56,023 bases of DNA from positions 1 to 56,023 of the forward strand of contig WGCN01000021.1 in assembly GCA_015493745.1 (NCBI GenBank). Direction: 5' to 3'. This DNA comes from Calditrichales bacterium (GTDB taxonomy: Bacteria; Calditrichota; Calditrichia; Calditrichales; J004). Shown here one piece after another: positions 23,428-33,797 of this stretch. Under the pieces are notes generated by a model. The model was not told the DNA's origin. It made no database searches and worked only from the letters and a program-made list of their open reading frames with translations. Position numbers and translations under genes: made by a program. The first letter of the stretch is position 1; each line of letters starts with the position of its first letter.

Positions 23428-23940
23428 ATGAAAGTGATTGATCGAATAAATCCGGGTGAAATCGAATTAAAAGAGAAGGTTGTTTATATTAACCGTGTTG
23501 CCAAGGTGCTAAAAGGCGGACGGCGCTTTTCCTTTAATGCCATCGTGGTGGTAGGTGACGGAAACGGTGTAGTCGGCCTGGGACTGGGTAAAGCCAACGA
23601 GGTGATAAATGCCATCTCCAAGGCGACCGATCAGGCTAAGAAAAACCTTGTACGGGTGGCCTTGCTGAAAGGAACCATACCTTATTCCGTAAATGCCCGC
23701 TTTGGCGCCGCCAAGGTGGTATTGAAGCCCGCTTCCGAAGGTACCGGTGTCATTGCCGGCGGACCTGTAAGAGCTATTTGCGAAATGGCCGGTATTCACA
23801 ATATTCTAACCAAGTCCAATGGATCTTCAAATCCGCATAACTTAAGTAAAGCTACGTTTTTTGCACTTAAGAATTTAGTCAGTGCCGAAACCGTGGCACG
23901 TCGACGTGGTCTTTCTGTCGCTCAGATATTCCACGGTTAA
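23428..23940 (+). CDS. rpsE: 30S ribosomal protein S5
   Basis: A 170-residue protein with the S5 double-stranded-RNA-binding domain ([34 protein letters not shown]) and the C-terminal domain with [13 protein letters not shown]. It contributes to decoding accuracy and the mRNA entry channel. It begins 8 bp after rplR with GGAG upstream. Confidence 0.97.
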   Translation: MKVIDRINPGEIELKEKVVYINRVAKVLKGGRRFSFNAIVVVGDGNGVVGLGLGKANEVINAISKATDQAKKNLVRVALLKGTIPYSVNARFGAAKVVLKPASEGTGVIAGGPVRAICEMAGIHNILTKSNGSSNPHNLSKATFFALKNLVSAETVARRRGLSVAQIFHG

Positions 23941-23962
23941 GAGAAAGTCGGAAGGAAATAAA

Positions 23963-24157
23963 ATGGCCGCTAAAAAAGAGAAAAAAATCAAAATCACGCA
24001 GACCAAAAGCCGTATCGGTTATAATGTTAAGCAGAAGCTGACATTGGATGCTCTGGGTTTGAGAAGAATGAATCAATCGGTTGTTAAAACGGTAACACCG
24101 CAGATTGAAGGAATGGTTAAAAAAATTCAACACTTAATTTCTGTAGAAGAAGTTTAA
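23963..24157 (+). CDS. rpmD: 50S ribosomal protein L30
   Basis: A 64-residue protein. The core reads KIKITQTKSRIGYNVKQ and TLDALGLRRMNQSVV, the L30 signature. I set the start at ATG 23963, just after GGAAGGAAAT. The frame stays open further upstream into rpsE, but that extension is only an out-of-frame reading of rpsE. Canonical position between rpsE and rplO. Confidence 0.95.
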   Translation: MAAKKEKKIKITQTKSRIGYNVKQKLTLDALGLRRMNQSVVKTVTPQIEGMVKKIQHLISVEEV

Positions 24158-24171
24158 TACAGGATCAGATA

Positions 24172-24612
24172 ATGGAATTAGGCAAATTATCTCCCAATAA
24201 GGGAACGACAAAAGATACAAAGCGACGCGGACGGGGCGAAGGTTCCGGGTTGGGCGTTACTGCCGGGCGTGGCCACAAAGGTTACGGTTCTAGAGGCGGT
24301 TCTAAAAAACGGGCCTGGTTTGAAGGTGGACAGATGCCTATCCAAAGGCGTTTACCTAAATTTGGCTTTACCAATATTCGCAAAGTTGTATCCCAAGTGG
24401 TGAATGTGGAAGTTCTTAACGCCTTTGATGAGGGCACGGAAGTTACACCCGAACTTTTATATGAAAAACGCCTGGTTCGTAAGAATAGCGTACCGGTAAA
24501 AATCCTGGGTAACGGTGAGTTGGAGAAAAAGCTTACCGTTAAAGTACATGCCATTAGTGAGAGCGCACGCAAAAAAATTGAAAAAGCCGGAGGCTCGATC
24601 GAAATATTATGA
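24172..24612 (+). CDS. rplO: 50S ribosomal protein L15
   Basis: A 146-residue protein with the glycine- and basic-rich N-terminal tail (KRRGRGEGSGLGVTAGRGHKG) and the globular domain ending [12 protein letters not shown]. It is a late assembly protein. Its TGA overlaps the secY ATG (ATGA), implying translational coupling to the translocon gene. Confidence 0.97.
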   Translation: MELGKLSPNKGTTKDTKRRGRGEGSGLGVTAGRGHKGYGSRGGSKKRAWFEGGQMPIQRRLPKFGFTNIRKVVSQVVNVEVLNAFDEGTEVTPELLYEKRLVRKNSVPVKILGNGELEKKLTVKVHAISESARKKIEKAGGSIEIL

Positions 24613-25937
24613 TCATAGATACTTTTAGAAATGTATTTAAAATACCCGATCTTCGGAAGAAAATTCTCTTTACCATTATGATCCTGGGGATCGAACGGAT
24701 CGGAACGCACATTGTTACTCCCGGTATCGATACGGCCGTTTTAACCGAAGGCTTTCGGAATTTACAGGGCACCCTTTTCGGCCTGTACGATTTGTTTGCC
24801 GGTGGTGCTTTTAAAAAGGCCGCCATATTCGGTCTGGGAATCATGCCCTATATCAGCGCTTCCATTATCATTCAGTTGATGGGCGCTGTTTTTCCTCATT
24901 TTCAAAAATTGCAAAAAGAGGGTGACGAAGGGCGTAAGAAGATCATGCAATATACCCGTTACGGAACGTTGGGTATATCCGCGGCTCAGGCGGCTGGTGT
25001 AGCAATCTTTTTACAAAGCATTCAAATCGCCGATGGACGTCTGGCGGTTCCCGATCCGGGTTTGGGATTTATTTTATTGACGGTACTGTCCATGACTTCA
25101 GGAACCATGCTGATCATGTGGCTGGGAGAGCAGATCGATGAACACGGTATTGGAAACGGTATTTCCCTGATCATTTTTATCGGTATCATTGCCAGTTTGC
25201 CACAGGCGTTAAGTCAGGAATTTATTCAGTTCTCCAGCGGAGAAAGGACCCTGTTGGCGGAAGCACTCTTGCTTGCCCTGGCCTTTGGCATTATCTATGT
25301 GGTTGTTCTGTTAACGCAGGGTACGCGGAAGATTCCCGTACAATACGCCAAGCGGGTTGTGGGCCGCCGTGTTTATGGCGGGGTTAATACCCACTTCCCG
25401 ATGAAGGTTAACACCGCCGGTGTTATGCCTATCATCTTTGCCCAGGCTTTGATGTTTGTTCCGCAAACCATGTTGACTTTTGCCCCGGATAACGATTTCT
25501 TTATAATGCTCCAGGGTTGGTTCTCCTATGAGTCCTGGGCATACTGGATCATTTATGGCCTGATGATTGTCTTCTTTACCTATTTTTACACGGCTATCGC
25601 CTTGAATCCGGTAGATGTAGCGGACAATCTTAAAAAACAAGGTGGTTTTATCCCCGGTGTACGTCCGGGTAAAAAAACCTCGGAGTATCTCGACAACATC
25701 CTGACGCGGATCACGCTGCCGGCCTCAATATTTTTAGCGATCATTGCCATTATACCGGCGATGTTAGCGAAGTGGGCGGGCATACCGTTTTCCCTGGCCA
25801 GCTTTTTTGGCGGCACGGGATTGTTGATTATTGTAGGTGTGGCCCTGGATTTCCTGCAACAAATAGAATCGCAACTTTTTGAACGCCATTACGATGGCTT
25901 CATGAAATCCGGTGCAATTAAGGGACGTAAGTCTTAA
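24609..25937 (+). CDS. secY: Preprotein translocase subunit SecY
   Basis: A 442-residue membrane protein with about ten hydrophobic spans. It begins with the [12 protein letters not shown] segment, has [14 protein letters not shown] in span 2, and the cytoplasmic loops needed for SecA and ribosome binding. It forms the protein-conducting channel with SecE (395-577). It overlaps rplO by four bases. The next gene is infA; adk and map, commonly found here, are missing. Confidence 0.97.
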   Translation: MIIDTFRNVFKIPDLRKKILFTIMILGIERIGTHIVTPGIDTAVLTEGFRNLQGTLFGLYDLFAGGAFKKAAIFGLGIMPYISASIIIQLMGAVFPHFQKLQKEGDEGRKKIMQYTRYGTLGISAAQAAGVAIFLQSIQIADGRLAVPDPGLGFILLTVLSMTSGTMLIMWLGEQIDEHGIGNGISLIIFIGIIASLPQALSQEFIQFSSGERTLLAEALLLALAFGIIYVVVLLTQGTRKIPVQYAKRVVGRRVYGGVNTHFPMKVNTAGVMPIIFAQALMFVPQTMLTFAPDNDFFIMLQGWFSYESWAYWIIYGLMIVFFTYFYTAIALNPVDVADNLKKQGGFIPGVRPGKKTSEYLDNILTRITLPASIFLAIIAIIPAMLAKWAGIPFSLASFFGGTGLLIIVGVALDFLQQIESQLFERHYDGFMKSGAIKGRKS

Positions 25938-25948
25938 AGGAAATTGAT

Positions 25949-26170
25949 GTGGCAAAGAAACAAGAAGCCATCAGAGTAGACGGCATTATAAAAGAAACAT
26001 TACCCAATGCTTCTTTCATTGTAACTCTGGATAATGGTCATGAAGTTTTGGCTTATATTTCCGGTAAAATGCGCATGCATTTTATTAAGATACTTCCCGG
26101 TGATAAAGTGAGTTTGGAAATTTCTCCCTACGACTTAAGTCGTGGCAGAATAGTTTATAGATATAAGTAA
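25949..26170 (+). CDS. infA: Translation initiation factor IF-1
   Basis: A 73-residue OB-fold protein ([43 protein letters not shown]). It blocks the A site during initiation with IF-2 and IF-3. Translation starts at GTG 25949. A nearby ATG at 25947 is out of frame. It is 11 bp after secY. Confidence 0.96.
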   Translation: MAKKQEAIRVDGIIKETLPNASFIVTLDNGHEVLAYISGKMRMHFIKILPGDKVSLEISPYDLSRGRIVYRYK

Positions 26171-26185
26171 AAGGTAAAGAAAACC

Positions 26186-26302
26186 ATGAAAGTACAACCT
26201 TCTGTGAAAAAAATATGCGATGGATGCAAAATCATTCGTCGTCATGGTGTTGTTCGAGTAATTTGCAGTAAAAACCCACGGCACAAACAGCGCCAGGGAT
26301 AA
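26186..26302 (+). CDS. rpmJ: 50S ribosomal protein L36
   Basis: A 38-residue protein ([19 protein letters not shown], then [13 protein letters not shown]). The zinc ligands are CDGC, a later Cys and His, which is the C+ form. It follows infA by 15 bp and precedes rpsM, the standard order. AAGGTAAAG upstream may be its ribosome-binding site. Confidence 0.96.
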   Translation: MKVQPSVKKICDGCKIIRRHGVVRVICSKNPRHKQRQG

Positions 26303-26321
26303 AATTTTAAGGAGATTGGGT

Positions 26322-26690
26322 TTGGCACGTATAGCAGGTGTAGACTTACCAAAAAACAAACGCGCGATTATCGGTTTAACCTATATATATGGTATCGGTA
26401 AGACCACGGCACAAAATATTTGTACTGAAGCAAAAGTAGATGTCAATACGCGCATAAAAGATTTATCGGAAGATGAGGTTGCCCGCATCCGTAAAATTAT
26501 ACAGACCAAGTATAAGGTTGAGGGTGCTTTAAAGTCTGAAATTAATATGAACATCAAAAGATTGATGGATATAAATTCAGTTCGCGGCTATCGTCATCAC
26601 CGTGGATTGCCCGTGCATGGACAACGTACCAAGACAAATGCCCGTACCCGTAAGGGACGTAAGCGTTTGGTGGGTGGTAAGAAAAAATAA
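26322..26690 (+). CDS. rpsM: 30S ribosomal protein S13
   Basis: A 122-residue protein ([14 protein letters not shown] start; [19 protein letters not shown] signature). It is a 30S head protein touching the P-site tRNA and forming bridges. I chose TTG at 26322 over the in-frame TTG at 26316. It gives the family's MARIAGV start and sits 7 bases after AAGGAG. Confidence 0.96.
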   Translation: MARIAGVDLPKNKRAIIGLTYIYGIGKTTAQNICTEAKVDVNTRIKDLSEDEVARIRKIIQTKYKVEGALKSEINMNIKRLMDINSVRGYRHHRGLPVHGQRTKTNARTRKGRKRLVGGKKK

Positions 26691-26705
26691 TATTCGGAGG
26701 TAATT

Positions 26706-27095
26706 TTGGCTTCTCCTAAAGCTAAGCGTAAAGCAAAAAAGAAAACTGTTGAGCCTCATGGCAAGGCACACATAAAAGCAACCTTTAACAATACGATCAT
26801 TTCGCTTTCCGATAATTACGGAAACGTAATCTCCTGGGCAACCGCCGGGAAAGTCGGGTTTAAGGGTTCACGTAAAAACACCCCCTTCGCCGCTCAGGTA
26901 GCCGCGGAAAATGCCGCAAAGATTGCGATGGATATGGGGTTGAAATCCATTGATATAGAAGTAAAAGGTCCCGGTTCTGGACGTGATGCCGCCATCCGTT
27001 CCTTGCAAGCGGCCGGTTTAAATGTTCTTTCCATCAAAGACATTACACCAATACCGCACAACGGATGCAGGCCGCCCAAGAAGAGACGCGTATAA
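26706..27095 (+). CDS. rpsK: 30S ribosomal protein S11
   Basis: A 129-residue protein ([44 protein letters not shown] end). It lies on the 30S platform near the E site and the Shine-Dalgarno duplex. Translation starts at TTG 26706 after CGGAGG. Confidence 0.97.
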   Translation: MASPKAKRKAKKKTVEPHGKAHIKATFNNTIISLSDNYGNVISWATAGKVGFKGSRKNTPFAAQVAAENAAKIAMDMGLKSIDIEVKGPGSGRDAAIRSLQAAGLNVLSIKDITPIPHNGCRPPKKRRV

Positions 27096-27111
27096 CCACT
27101 GGAGTTTATGA

Positions 27112-27726
27112 ATGGCACGAGATAGAAGACCTAAAGGAAAATTGGTTAGAAAATTTGGGGAAAATATTTTTGGTAACCCTAAATTTGACAAACTGCTGAA
27201 CAATAAACCGTATCCTCCCGGACAACATGGCATGTCCCGTAAAAAAGTTTCGGATTACGGTATTCAGCTTAAGGAAAAGCAAAAACTGAAAATCATGTAC
27301 GGCTTGCTGGAAAGACAGTTTAGAAATCTGTTTAAAAAAGCCGAGCGTATGAAGGGTGTAACCGGCGATAATCTGCTGCAATTACTTGAAAGCCGTTTGG
27401 ATAACACCGTTTATCGTCTTGGCCTGGCCAGTTCACGTTCACAGGCCCGGCAGTTGGTGTTGCACCGTCATATTACCGTAAACGGGAAGATTGTCAATAT
27501 CCCTTCCTATACCATGCGGAAAAATGATGTTATTCAGGTAAAAGAGAAAAGCCGCCGTTTGACGGTATTTCATGAAAGCCTCAAAAGTGTGCGCGCCGAT
27601 AATATGTATCCCTGGCTTAATATCGATAAGGCCCAGTTGAAAGGGGAATATCTGTATGCCCCGTTGCGTGAAGAGATCCCTGTTAATATTCAGGAAAACA
27701 TGATTGTCGAATTGTATTCGAAATAA
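27112..27726 (+). CDS. rpsD: 30S ribosomal protein S4
   Basis: A 204-residue protein with the S4 RNA-binding fold in the second half (ESRLDNTVYRLGLASSRSQARQLV). It has no zinc-binding cysteines, so it is the C- form. S4 starts 30S assembly and binds the rRNA five-way junction. In several bacteria it represses the alpha mRNA. It sits directly before rpoA. Confidence 0.97.
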   Translation: MARDRRPKGKLVRKFGENIFGNPKFDKLLNNKPYPPGQHGMSRKKVSDYGIQLKEKQKLKIMYGLLERQFRNLFKKAERMKGVTGDNLLQLLESRLDNTVYRLGLASSRSQARQLVLHRHITVNGKIVNIPSYTMRKNDVIQVKEKSRRLTVFHESLKSVRADNMYPWLNIDKAQLKGEYLYAPLREEIPVNIQENMIVELYSK

Positions 27727-27758
27727 AAAGAAATTTTATATATAATTATAGGTGAAAA

Positions 27759-28745
27759 ATGAGTTGGTCCAATTTACAAATGCCCGAGCGTATTGAGTTA
27801 GAGGAATCGACATTTACAAATACTTTCGGTCGTTTTACAGTACAACCATTGGAAAAAGGTTTTGGTGTGACGATCGGAAATATGTTCCGTCGCGTGCTGT
27901 TATCTTCGTTGCATGGAGCGGCAATAACATCTATCCGTATAAACGATATACAACATGAGTTTACTCAGATTGAAGGCGTTTATGAAGATGTAACAGAGAT
28001 CATTTTAAACCTGAAGCAGGTGCGTTTAAAATTAAACAACCCCCGTCCGGACAAGGTTACCCTTTCCCTGGCCGGTCCGTTGGATTTTAAAGCCAAGATG
28101 ATCGCCGACAAAACCAATGACTTTGAAATTCTGAACCCCGATTTACACATTGCCACCCTTAATGATAAGGCGCGCATGGAAATCGAATTAAGAATCGGCA
28201 AGGGACGCGGATACGTAACATCGGAGGAGAATAAAGAGCCGGATCAACCCATCGGTGTTATCCCCATTGACTCGATTTTTTCTCCCATACTTAATGTCCG
28301 TTATGATGTGCAAAACACCCGTGTTGGGCAAAAGACCGATTTTGAAAAACTAACCATAGAAATCGAAACCGATGGTAGTATTACCCCGGAAGATGCCCTG
28401 ACCCATGCCGGAAAAATTTTGAAGGATCACATTCAGCTTTTTATCAACTTTGATGTGGCCACCGAAAGTGTGGAAACAACGGAAATTGATGAAGAAACAT
28501 TGCGTATCAAGAAGCTGTTGAAAATGAGTGTGGATGAACTGGAGCTTTCCGTCCGTTCGCATAATTGCCTGAAAGCAGCCAATATCCGTAATATTGGTGA
28601 TCTGGTAACCAAGGATGAAGGGGAAATGCTCAAGTTTAAAAACTTCGGCCGTAAATCGCTTCTGGAACTTGGCAAAATACTGGAAGAGCGTGGATTGCAT
28701 TTCGGCATGAATATCGATAAATATGTTAAGTCAGAAGATAAATAA
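27759..28745 (+). CDS. rpoA: DNA-directed RNA polymerase subunit alpha
   Basis: A 328-residue protein. The N-terminal dimerisation domain (about 1-235) includes GFGVTIGNMFRRVLLSS. A flexible linker is followed by the C-terminal DNA- and activator-binding domain (about 255-320, KFKNFGRKSLLELGKIL). It dimerises to seed assembly of beta and beta'. Position between rpsD and rplQ is canonical. Confidence 0.98.
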   Translation: MSWSNLQMPERIELEESTFTNTFGRFTVQPLEKGFGVTIGNMFRRVLLSSLHGAAITSIRINDIQHEFTQIEGVYEDVTEIILNLKQVRLKLNNPRPDKVTLSLAGPLDFKAKMIADKTNDFEILNPDLHIATLNDKARMEIELRIGKGRGYVTSEENKEPDQPIGVIPIDSIFSPILNVRYDVQNTRVGQKTDFEKLTIEIETDGSITPEDALTHAGKILKDHIQLFINFDVATESVETTEIDEETLRIKKLLKMSVDELELSVRSHNCLKAANIRNIGDLVTKDEGEMLKFKNFGRKSLLELGKILEERGLHFGMNIDKYVKSEDK

Positions 28746-28769
28746 GATACCGGTTATAAGGATCCAAAA

Positions 28770-29189
28770 ATGAGACATAATAAAAAAGGTAAATATTTAG
28801 GGCGTACAACCAGCCACAGAAAAGCTCTGATGAGAAATCTGGTTATCAGTCTTATCCAACATAAAAAAATAAAAACCACCCATTCCAAAGCCCTGGAAAT
28901 CAGGCGCTTTATCGATCGCATGATTACCTATGCCAAAAAGGGAACCGTGCATCATCGCCGCCTGGCTTTTAAATTTTTACAAAATAAGGAAGCCGTAAAG
29001 ATTTTGTTTGATGAAATCGGTCCCGCGTGCAGTGAACGCCCCGGTGGCTATACGCGTGTACTGAAACTGGGTTTAAGGCAGGGAGATGCGGCCCCGGTCA
29101 GTATGATTCAACTGGTGGATTTCATCGGTGTTGAAAAAGCTGAAAAAAAACCGGAAAAGAAAGAAAAGAAAAAAGCCGTAGAGGCTTAA
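28770..29189 (+). CDS. rplQ: 50S ribosomal protein L17
   Basis: A 139-residue protein (LGRTTSHRKALMRNLV start; RPGGYTRVLKLGLRQGDAA signature). It lies near the tunnel exit. A Lys/Glu-rich tail of about 20 residues extends past the core. It is the last gene of the ribosomal cluster and is followed at once by a strong terminator. Confidence 0.97.
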   Translation: MRHNKKGKYLGRTTSHRKALMRNLVISLIQHKKIKTTHSKALEIRRFIDRMITYAKKGTVHHRRLAFKFLQNKEAVKILFDEIGPACSERPGGYTRVLKLGLRQGDAAPVSMIQLVDFIGVEKAEKKPEKKEKKKAVEA

Positions 29190-29200
29190 AAAAAAATGTT

Positions 29201-29239
29201 TAAAAAAAAGGCTGTCCCCCGGGGCGGCCTTTTTTTTTG
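29201..29239 (+). terminator. Rho-independent terminator after rplQ
   Basis: A run of A leads into a GC-rich hairpin from 29208 to 29231 (AAGGCTGTCCC paired with GGGCGGCCTT, with two G-U pairs and a small C/G loop), followed by nine T. It lies 18 bases after the rplQ stop and closes the whole ribosomal cluster. Confidence 0.92.
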
Positions 29240-29303
29240 ATCCCCTAACACAATATATTGATTATTACCATTGCTAAACCTATATTTTTATTTGTTTTAA
29301 ACT

Positions 29304-30356
29304 ATGGTATTCTTCATGCGACGCCTTTTGTTTTTTTTCTTGTTTGCAACAACGCTTATCGCCGGGGAAAGGGGCCTCTGGGTTGTCCGGGATGCCCTGA
29401 CCGATCAAAACCTTATGGCCAACATCGTTGACTACGCGGTGAAAAACGCTATTACAGATATATATATCCAGGTACGGGCCCGGGGTGAAGTCTACTATCC
29501 GACCGCTTACAACCTGCCGGTTAGAAACCGCAACGAGGCATTAGGTTCACTAATTGCCTCCGCTCATAAAAAAAATATAAAAATACATGCCTGGATAAAT
29601 GCTAATTTTATCTGGAGCGGTTCCCGGGCGCCAGGGGCGGAAGACCATCTGTTTAATCTCGAAAAAAACAGCCTGCTGGACCGAAACCGGCAACGGGAAC
29701 CCGGTTATTATATCTATCCAGCCAACACAGGCAATCTTCAGCAAATTAAATCCATTATTAGTGAAATGATCAATAAGTACCATGTGGATGGTATACATCT
29801 GGATTATTTCCGGTATCCTTTTAACCGCCTGCCCCTGTCTGTGGACAGCCGGATGGATTTTATGAAGAAATATTATGTGGATCCGCTGCGGATTGAAAAA
29901 GGGAAGGGAAACCGGTATGACCAGATCATTCGGGAAAAGTACCGAACATTTTTAAAGAACAGGCTGACGGATATGTTGGTGGCCATAAATAAGCATACCC
30001 GCGCTCAGGATTCAACCGTCAAGCTAAGTCTGGCCGTCAAACCGAATCCGTATATTGCCGAAGTACGGTTCATGCAGCCCTGGGAGAAATGGCTAAAGGA
30101 AAAATTGTGCGATTTTGTTGTCGTTATGAATTATGATCCGAACGAACAGGGATTTATGGCCGTATTGGATGTATTGGAGCGAAAAGACTACCGTGATAAG
30201 GTGCTGATTGGCATAGGTGTATATAATATTTCAGCCAAAGAGGTAAAGGAAAGAATAAAAAAAATAACTGTTAGTAATTTTGCCGGATATGCCTTATTTT
30301 CCTATAATTACATACGAAAACATACTAAACATTTAAACAACTTAAAAAGTTATTGA
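29304..30356 (+). CDS. Secreted glycoside-hydrolase-like protein (GHL10/DUF187 type)
   Basis: A 350-residue protein with an N-terminal signal peptide (about 1-22). The TIM-barrel-like body resembles the GHL10 family: [16 protein letters not shown] near residue 52, IHAWINANF near 93, and [11 protein letters not shown] at 162-172, where the acidic residues would be catalytic. Members are thought to act on polysaccharides outside the cytoplasm, but the substrate is unknown. Starts at ATG 29304 and 29316 are both possible and neither has a clear ribosome-binding site. hutU follows 7 bp later. Confidence 0.82.
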   Translation: MVFFMRRLLFFFLFATTLIAGERGLWVVRDALTDQNLMANIVDYAVKNAITDIYIQVRARGEVYYPTAYNLPVRNRNEALGSLIASAHKKNIKIHAWINANFIWSGSRAPGAEDHLFNLEKNSLLDRNRQREPGYYIYPANTGNLQQIKSIISEMINKYHVDGIHLDYFRYPFNRLPLSVDSRMDFMKKYYVDPLRIEKGKGNRYDQIIREKYRTFLKNRLTDMLVAINKHTRAQDSTVKLSLAVKPNPYIAEVRFMQPWEKWLKEKLCDFVVVMNYDPNEQGFMAVLDVLERKDYRDKVLIGIGVYNISAKEVKERIKKITVSNFAGYALFSYNYIRKHTKHLNNLKSY

Positions 30357-30363
30357 GGGCAGC

Positions 30364-32010
30364 ATGAGAACCATTAGAGCCCCGCGCGGCACAAAGCTAT
30401 CATGCAAAGGATGGCAGCAGGAAGCAGCCATGCGCATGATCATGAATAACCTGGACCCGGAAGTTGCCGAAAAACCACAGGAATTGGTGGTTTATGGCGG
30501 TATAGGCAAAGCAGCCAGAAACTGGGAGTCTTTTGACGCCATTGTGCAATCGCTGAAAAACCTGGAGAAGGATGAAACGCTGCTTGTGCAGTCCGGAAAA
30601 CCGGTTGGTATTATCAAAACGCATGATTATTCTCCAACCGTTCTTATCGCCAATTCCAATCTGGTGCCGAACTGGGCCACCTGGGAAACCTTTCGTGAAC
30701 TGGAGAAAAAAGGGCTGATCATGTACGGGCAGATGACGGCCGGAAGTTGGATATATATAGGCACCCAGGGGATTTTACAAGGTACGTATGAGACCTTTGC
30801 CGAAGTGGCCCGTCAAATGGGGGCGGAGGATTTGACCGGGAAGCTGGTGTTGACGGCCGGACTTGGCGGCATGGGCGGGGCTCAGCCGTTAGCGGTTACC
30901 ATGAACAATGGGGTGGCTCTCTGTGTGGAAGTTGAGAAAGAACGTATAGAAAAACGGGTAAAATTCAAATATCTGGACAAAATGGCCACCACCCTGGATG
31001 AGGCCTTGGGCATGTGCCGGGAAGCCCTCTCCGCCGGAAAGCCTTTATCGGTGGGTCTGCTGGGAAATGCCGCTGAAATATTACCGGAGATGGTACGCAG
31101 AAAGATCACGCCCGATATTGTAACCGATCAGACTTCTGCCCATGATGAGCTTAACGGATATGTGCCGCACGGCCTAAGCTATGAACAGGCCCTGGAGCTT
31201 CGTAAAAAAGACCCCGAAAGCTATATCGAAAAATCATATGCCTCAATGGCCCGTCATTGCCGGGCCATGCTGGATATGCAAAAGGCCGGGGCCGTTGTTT
31301 TTGATTATGGAAATAATTTACGGGCCCAGGCGCAAAAAGCGGGGGTGGATAACGCTTTTGATTATCCGGGATTTGTACCCGCCTATATTCGTAATCTGTT
31401 TTGTGAAGGAAAGGGGCCGTTTCGTTGGGTAGCTCTGTCCGGTGACCCCGCGGATATTTACCGCACGGACGAATTGGTGCTGGAGCTTTTTCCGGAGAAT
31501 AAAGCCTTGCGACGCTGGATCACACTGGCCCGGGAAAAGGTGGCCTTTCAGGGTTTGCCTTCACGGATTTGCTGGTTGGGCTACGGTGAACGTCATAAAA
31601 TGGGTCTGGCCATAAACGAACTGGTACGCAGGGGTGAAATCAGCGCGCCCATCGTTATCGGACGGGATCATCTCGATGCCGGTTCCGTGGCTTCCCCCAA
31701 CAGGGAAACCGAGGCCATGAAGGATGGCAGCGATGCCATCAGCGACTGGCCGCTGTTAAACGCCATGGCCAATGTTGCTTCGGGGGCCTCGTGGGTTTCT
31801 TTCCATCATGGCGGAGGTGTGGGTATGGGTTTTGCCCAACATGCCGGCCAGGTACTGGTGTGTGACGGCACTGTGGAGATGGATGAGCGTATCCGTGCCG
31901 TATTAACGACCGATCCGGCCCTTGGTGTGATGCGCCATGCCGATGCGGGATATGAGGAAGCGATCGTGTGTGCCCGGGAAAAAGGCGTAAAAATACCCAT
32001 GCTTAAATAG
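30364..32010 (+). CDS. hutU: Urocanate hydratase (urocanase)
   Basis: A 548-residue cytosolic enzyme that adds water to urocanate to give imidazolone propionate, the second step of histidine breakdown, using tightly bound NAD. The dinucleotide-binding loop [12 protein letters not shown] begins near residue 166. TDQTSAHDE is present, and the conserved cysteine is C403 in [10 protein letters not shown]. Length matches the family. No hutH, hutI or hutG lies in the window, so the rest of the pathway must be elsewhere. Spacing (7 bp before, 10 bp after) puts it in the same run as the GHL10 and parA genes. Confidence 0.97.
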   Translation: MRTIRAPRGTKLSCKGWQQEAAMRMIMNNLDPEVAEKPQELVVYGGIGKAARNWESFDAIVQSLKNLEKDETLLVQSGKPVGIIKTHDYSPTVLIANSNLVPNWATWETFRELEKKGLIMYGQMTAGSWIYIGTQGILQGTYETFAEVARQMGAEDLTGKLVLTAGLGGMGGAQPLAVTMNNGVALCVEVEKERIEKRVKFKYLDKMATTLDEALGMCREALSAGKPLSVGLLGNAAEILPEMVRRKITPDIVTDQTSAHDELNGYVPHGLSYEQALELRKKDPESYIEKSYASMARHCRAMLDMQKAGAVVFDYGNNLRAQAQKAGVDNAFDYPGFVPAYIRNLFCEGKGPFRWVALSGDPADIYRTDELVLELFPENKALRRWITLAREKVAFQGLPSRICWLGYGERHKMGLAINELVRRGEISAPIVIGRDHLDAGSVASPNRETEAMKDGSDAISDWPLLNAMANVASGASWVSFHHGGGVGMGFAQHAGQVLVCDGTVEMDERIRAVLTTDPALGVMRHADAGYEEAIVCAREKGVKIPMLK

Positions 32011-32020
32011 TAGTTCATTA

Positions 32021-32779
32021 ATGGGAAAAATAATTGCCGTAGCCAGTCAAAAAGGCGGAGTAGGTAAAACAACGACCACCATAAACCTTGGTGTCAGTCT
32101 GGCCATTTTCAATAAAAAGGTGCTTATCATCGATCTGGATCCCCAGGGCAGCATTGCCGAAACTTTTCATTTGGGGCCATTCGAAATAGAGCATGGTCTG
32201 TTCGATGTCTTTAAGGACAAGATACCCCTGGCCAGCGCCATAGTTGATATTGGCCTGGAAAACTATGAAATTGTGGCTTCGAATATTCAAAATGAAGAAG
32301 ATGAAGTGGAGCTGTACACCTATGCTTTCAACTTAAAACTTCTGCGTGAGGTACTCAAACCCTATAAAGATATTTATGACTATATTCTTATGGATTGCCC
32401 GCCGAATCTGGGCACATTAACGATGAACGGTCTGGTGGCGGCGGACTCTGTTATCATTCCCGTACAGTGTGAATATTATTCGCTGAAATCCCTGGGAAAA
32501 TTTCTGCAATCCATCCGGAATATTGCCAAGAAGTACAATCCGCAGTTGAAAATTGAAGGCATTTTGATCACCTTATTTGATAAAAGATTAAAAAAAAGCA
32601 AAGAAATAGCCGAAGAGTTAAAAAGATCGTTTAAAAATCTTGTTTTTAACGTAAAAATTCCGAGAAATTCAAGAGTAGCAGAAGCTCCGGCTTACGGGAA
32701 GCCCGTAGCGTTGTTAGACATTAACTCGCCGGGAGCAATCGCCTACCTGGAATTAGCTGAATATTTAATAAGTAAATAA
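32021..32779 (+). CDS. ParA/MinD-family ATPase (chemosensory-cluster ParA)
   Basis: A 252-residue deviant-Walker ATPase. KGGVGKTT is at residues 11-18 with the signature lysine K11, LIIDLDPQG is at 35-43 and the switch II/Walker B region MDCPPNLGTLT is at 124-134. It lacks a DNA-binding N-terminal extension, so it resembles chromosomal Soj/ParC types. No parB follows. Instead it leads a response regulator, CheW, chemoreceptor and CheA, so a role in positioning the chemosensory array or a polar motility machine is likely. That role is inference. A chromosome-segregation ParA is the alternative. Confidence 0.93.
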   Translation: MGKIIAVASQKGGVGKTTTTINLGVSLAIFNKKVLIIDLDPQGSIAETFHLGPFEIEHGLFDVFKDKIPLASAIVDIGLENYEIVASNIQNEEDEVELYTYAFNLKLLREVLKPYKDIYDYILMDCPPNLGTLTMNGLVAADSVIIPVQCEYYSLKSLGKFLQSIRNIAKKYNPQLKIEGILITLFDKRLKKSKEIAEELKRSFKNLVFNVKIPRNSRVAEAPAYGKPVALLDINSPGAIAYLELAEYLISK

Positions 32780-32807
32780 GAGTACCTTTAATGGAAAGGA
32801 ATCGGGC

Positions 32808-33779
32808 GTGGATAATCTATACAGCCGTTCAGAAAATATAGATGAACTGATTCGATCGGTAAAATTGCCCTATGTGGCCTGGAAAGTCCTTTTTCTGGTA
32901 ACGCAAAATACACGTGTCAGTCAGATCGCGGATATATTACAGTCGGAAGCCGCCGAAGTGGAAGGGGCTTTGTCCCTGTTGGAGGATACCGGCCTTGTTT
33001 CCTCCGTGACCGATCAGACCACCGTTGATCAGGAAGAGTTTGTTCCCGAGGCGGAAAAAATCGCTGATGAGCCGCAAGCGGAACCGGAAGCGGAAGCGGA
33101 AACAGAAGAGGCCGCCTTGTTTGAAGAAGTGGCGGAAAGTGAAGCCCATGCGGTACCGGAAGCGCGGGAAGTGGCCGAAGAAACGCTGGATGTTCCCGAT
33201 GATGATAGTGATGGCTTCGACCTGTTGACGGAAATCAGTGAAGAAGAAACAACGATTACCGGGGAAGAGGAAATCTCCATCGATATCCCCATGGAAGAAG
33301 AAGACAAGGATATCTCGGAAGATTTGGATTTTGAGGTAGATATCGAGGCGGCTATTGACGAGCCCGAGGCTCCCCCGGTGCCCGTACCCGCCCCGTCGCC
33401 GGAACCGCCGGCTTCCACGGAAGGGCATAAAACCATTCTGGTGATTGATGACAGCCTGGTGATTCGCAAAATGGTTGAAATCGCCCTTGAGGACGAAGAC
33501 TATATTATCGAAACGGCGGTGAGTGGCAAAGAAGGATTGGATAAACTGGATTCCGTAAACCCGGCCTTAGTGATTCTGGATATGATGCTTCCGGATATAA
33601 ACGGCATTGAGATCCTGAAAACCATCAAGGCTTCCAAAGGATTGCCGGTGATCATGCTCTCCGGGAAAGATTCTCCACAGATGGTGGAAAACGCCAAGAA
33701 AGAGGGAGCGGAAGAATTTTTACCCAAGCCTTTTAAAGATGACGACCTGGTAGAAAAAGTAAAACTACTGGCTAAGTAA
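32808..33779 (+). CDS. Response regulator with N-terminal winged-helix-like domain and acidic linker
   Basis: A 323-residue protein in three parts. Residues about 10-68 look like a small winged helix (RVSQIADILQ, then VEGALSLLEDTGLV). Residues about 75-205 form a Glu/Asp-, Ala- and Pro-rich linker, probably disordered. Residues 208-323 form a receiver domain with acidic pair D214/D215, phospho-acceptor D258, S285 and K307, all intact. The receiver at the C-terminus is the reverse of typical DNA-binding regulators. Translation starts at GTG 32808 with AAAGGA seven bases upstream. By position it would be the phosphate acceptor of the giant CheA, comparable to PilG. Confidence 0.88.
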   Translation: MDNLYSRSENIDELIRSVKLPYVAWKVLFLVTQNTRVSQIADILQSEAAEVEGALSLLEDTGLVSSVTDQTTVDQEEFVPEAEKIADEPQAEPEAEAETEEAALFEEVAESEAHAVPEAREVAEETLDVPDDDSDGFDLLTEISEEETTITGEEEISIDIPMEEEDKDISEDLDFEVDIEAAIDEPEAPPVPVPAPSPEPPASTEGHKTILVIDDSLVIRKMVEIALEDEDYIIETAVSGKEGLDKLDSVNPALVILDMMLPDINGIEILKTIKASKGLPVIMLSGKDSPQMVENAKKEGAEEFLPKPFKDDDLVEKVKLLAK

Positions 33780-33797
33780 ACGGACATCTTTAAAATA

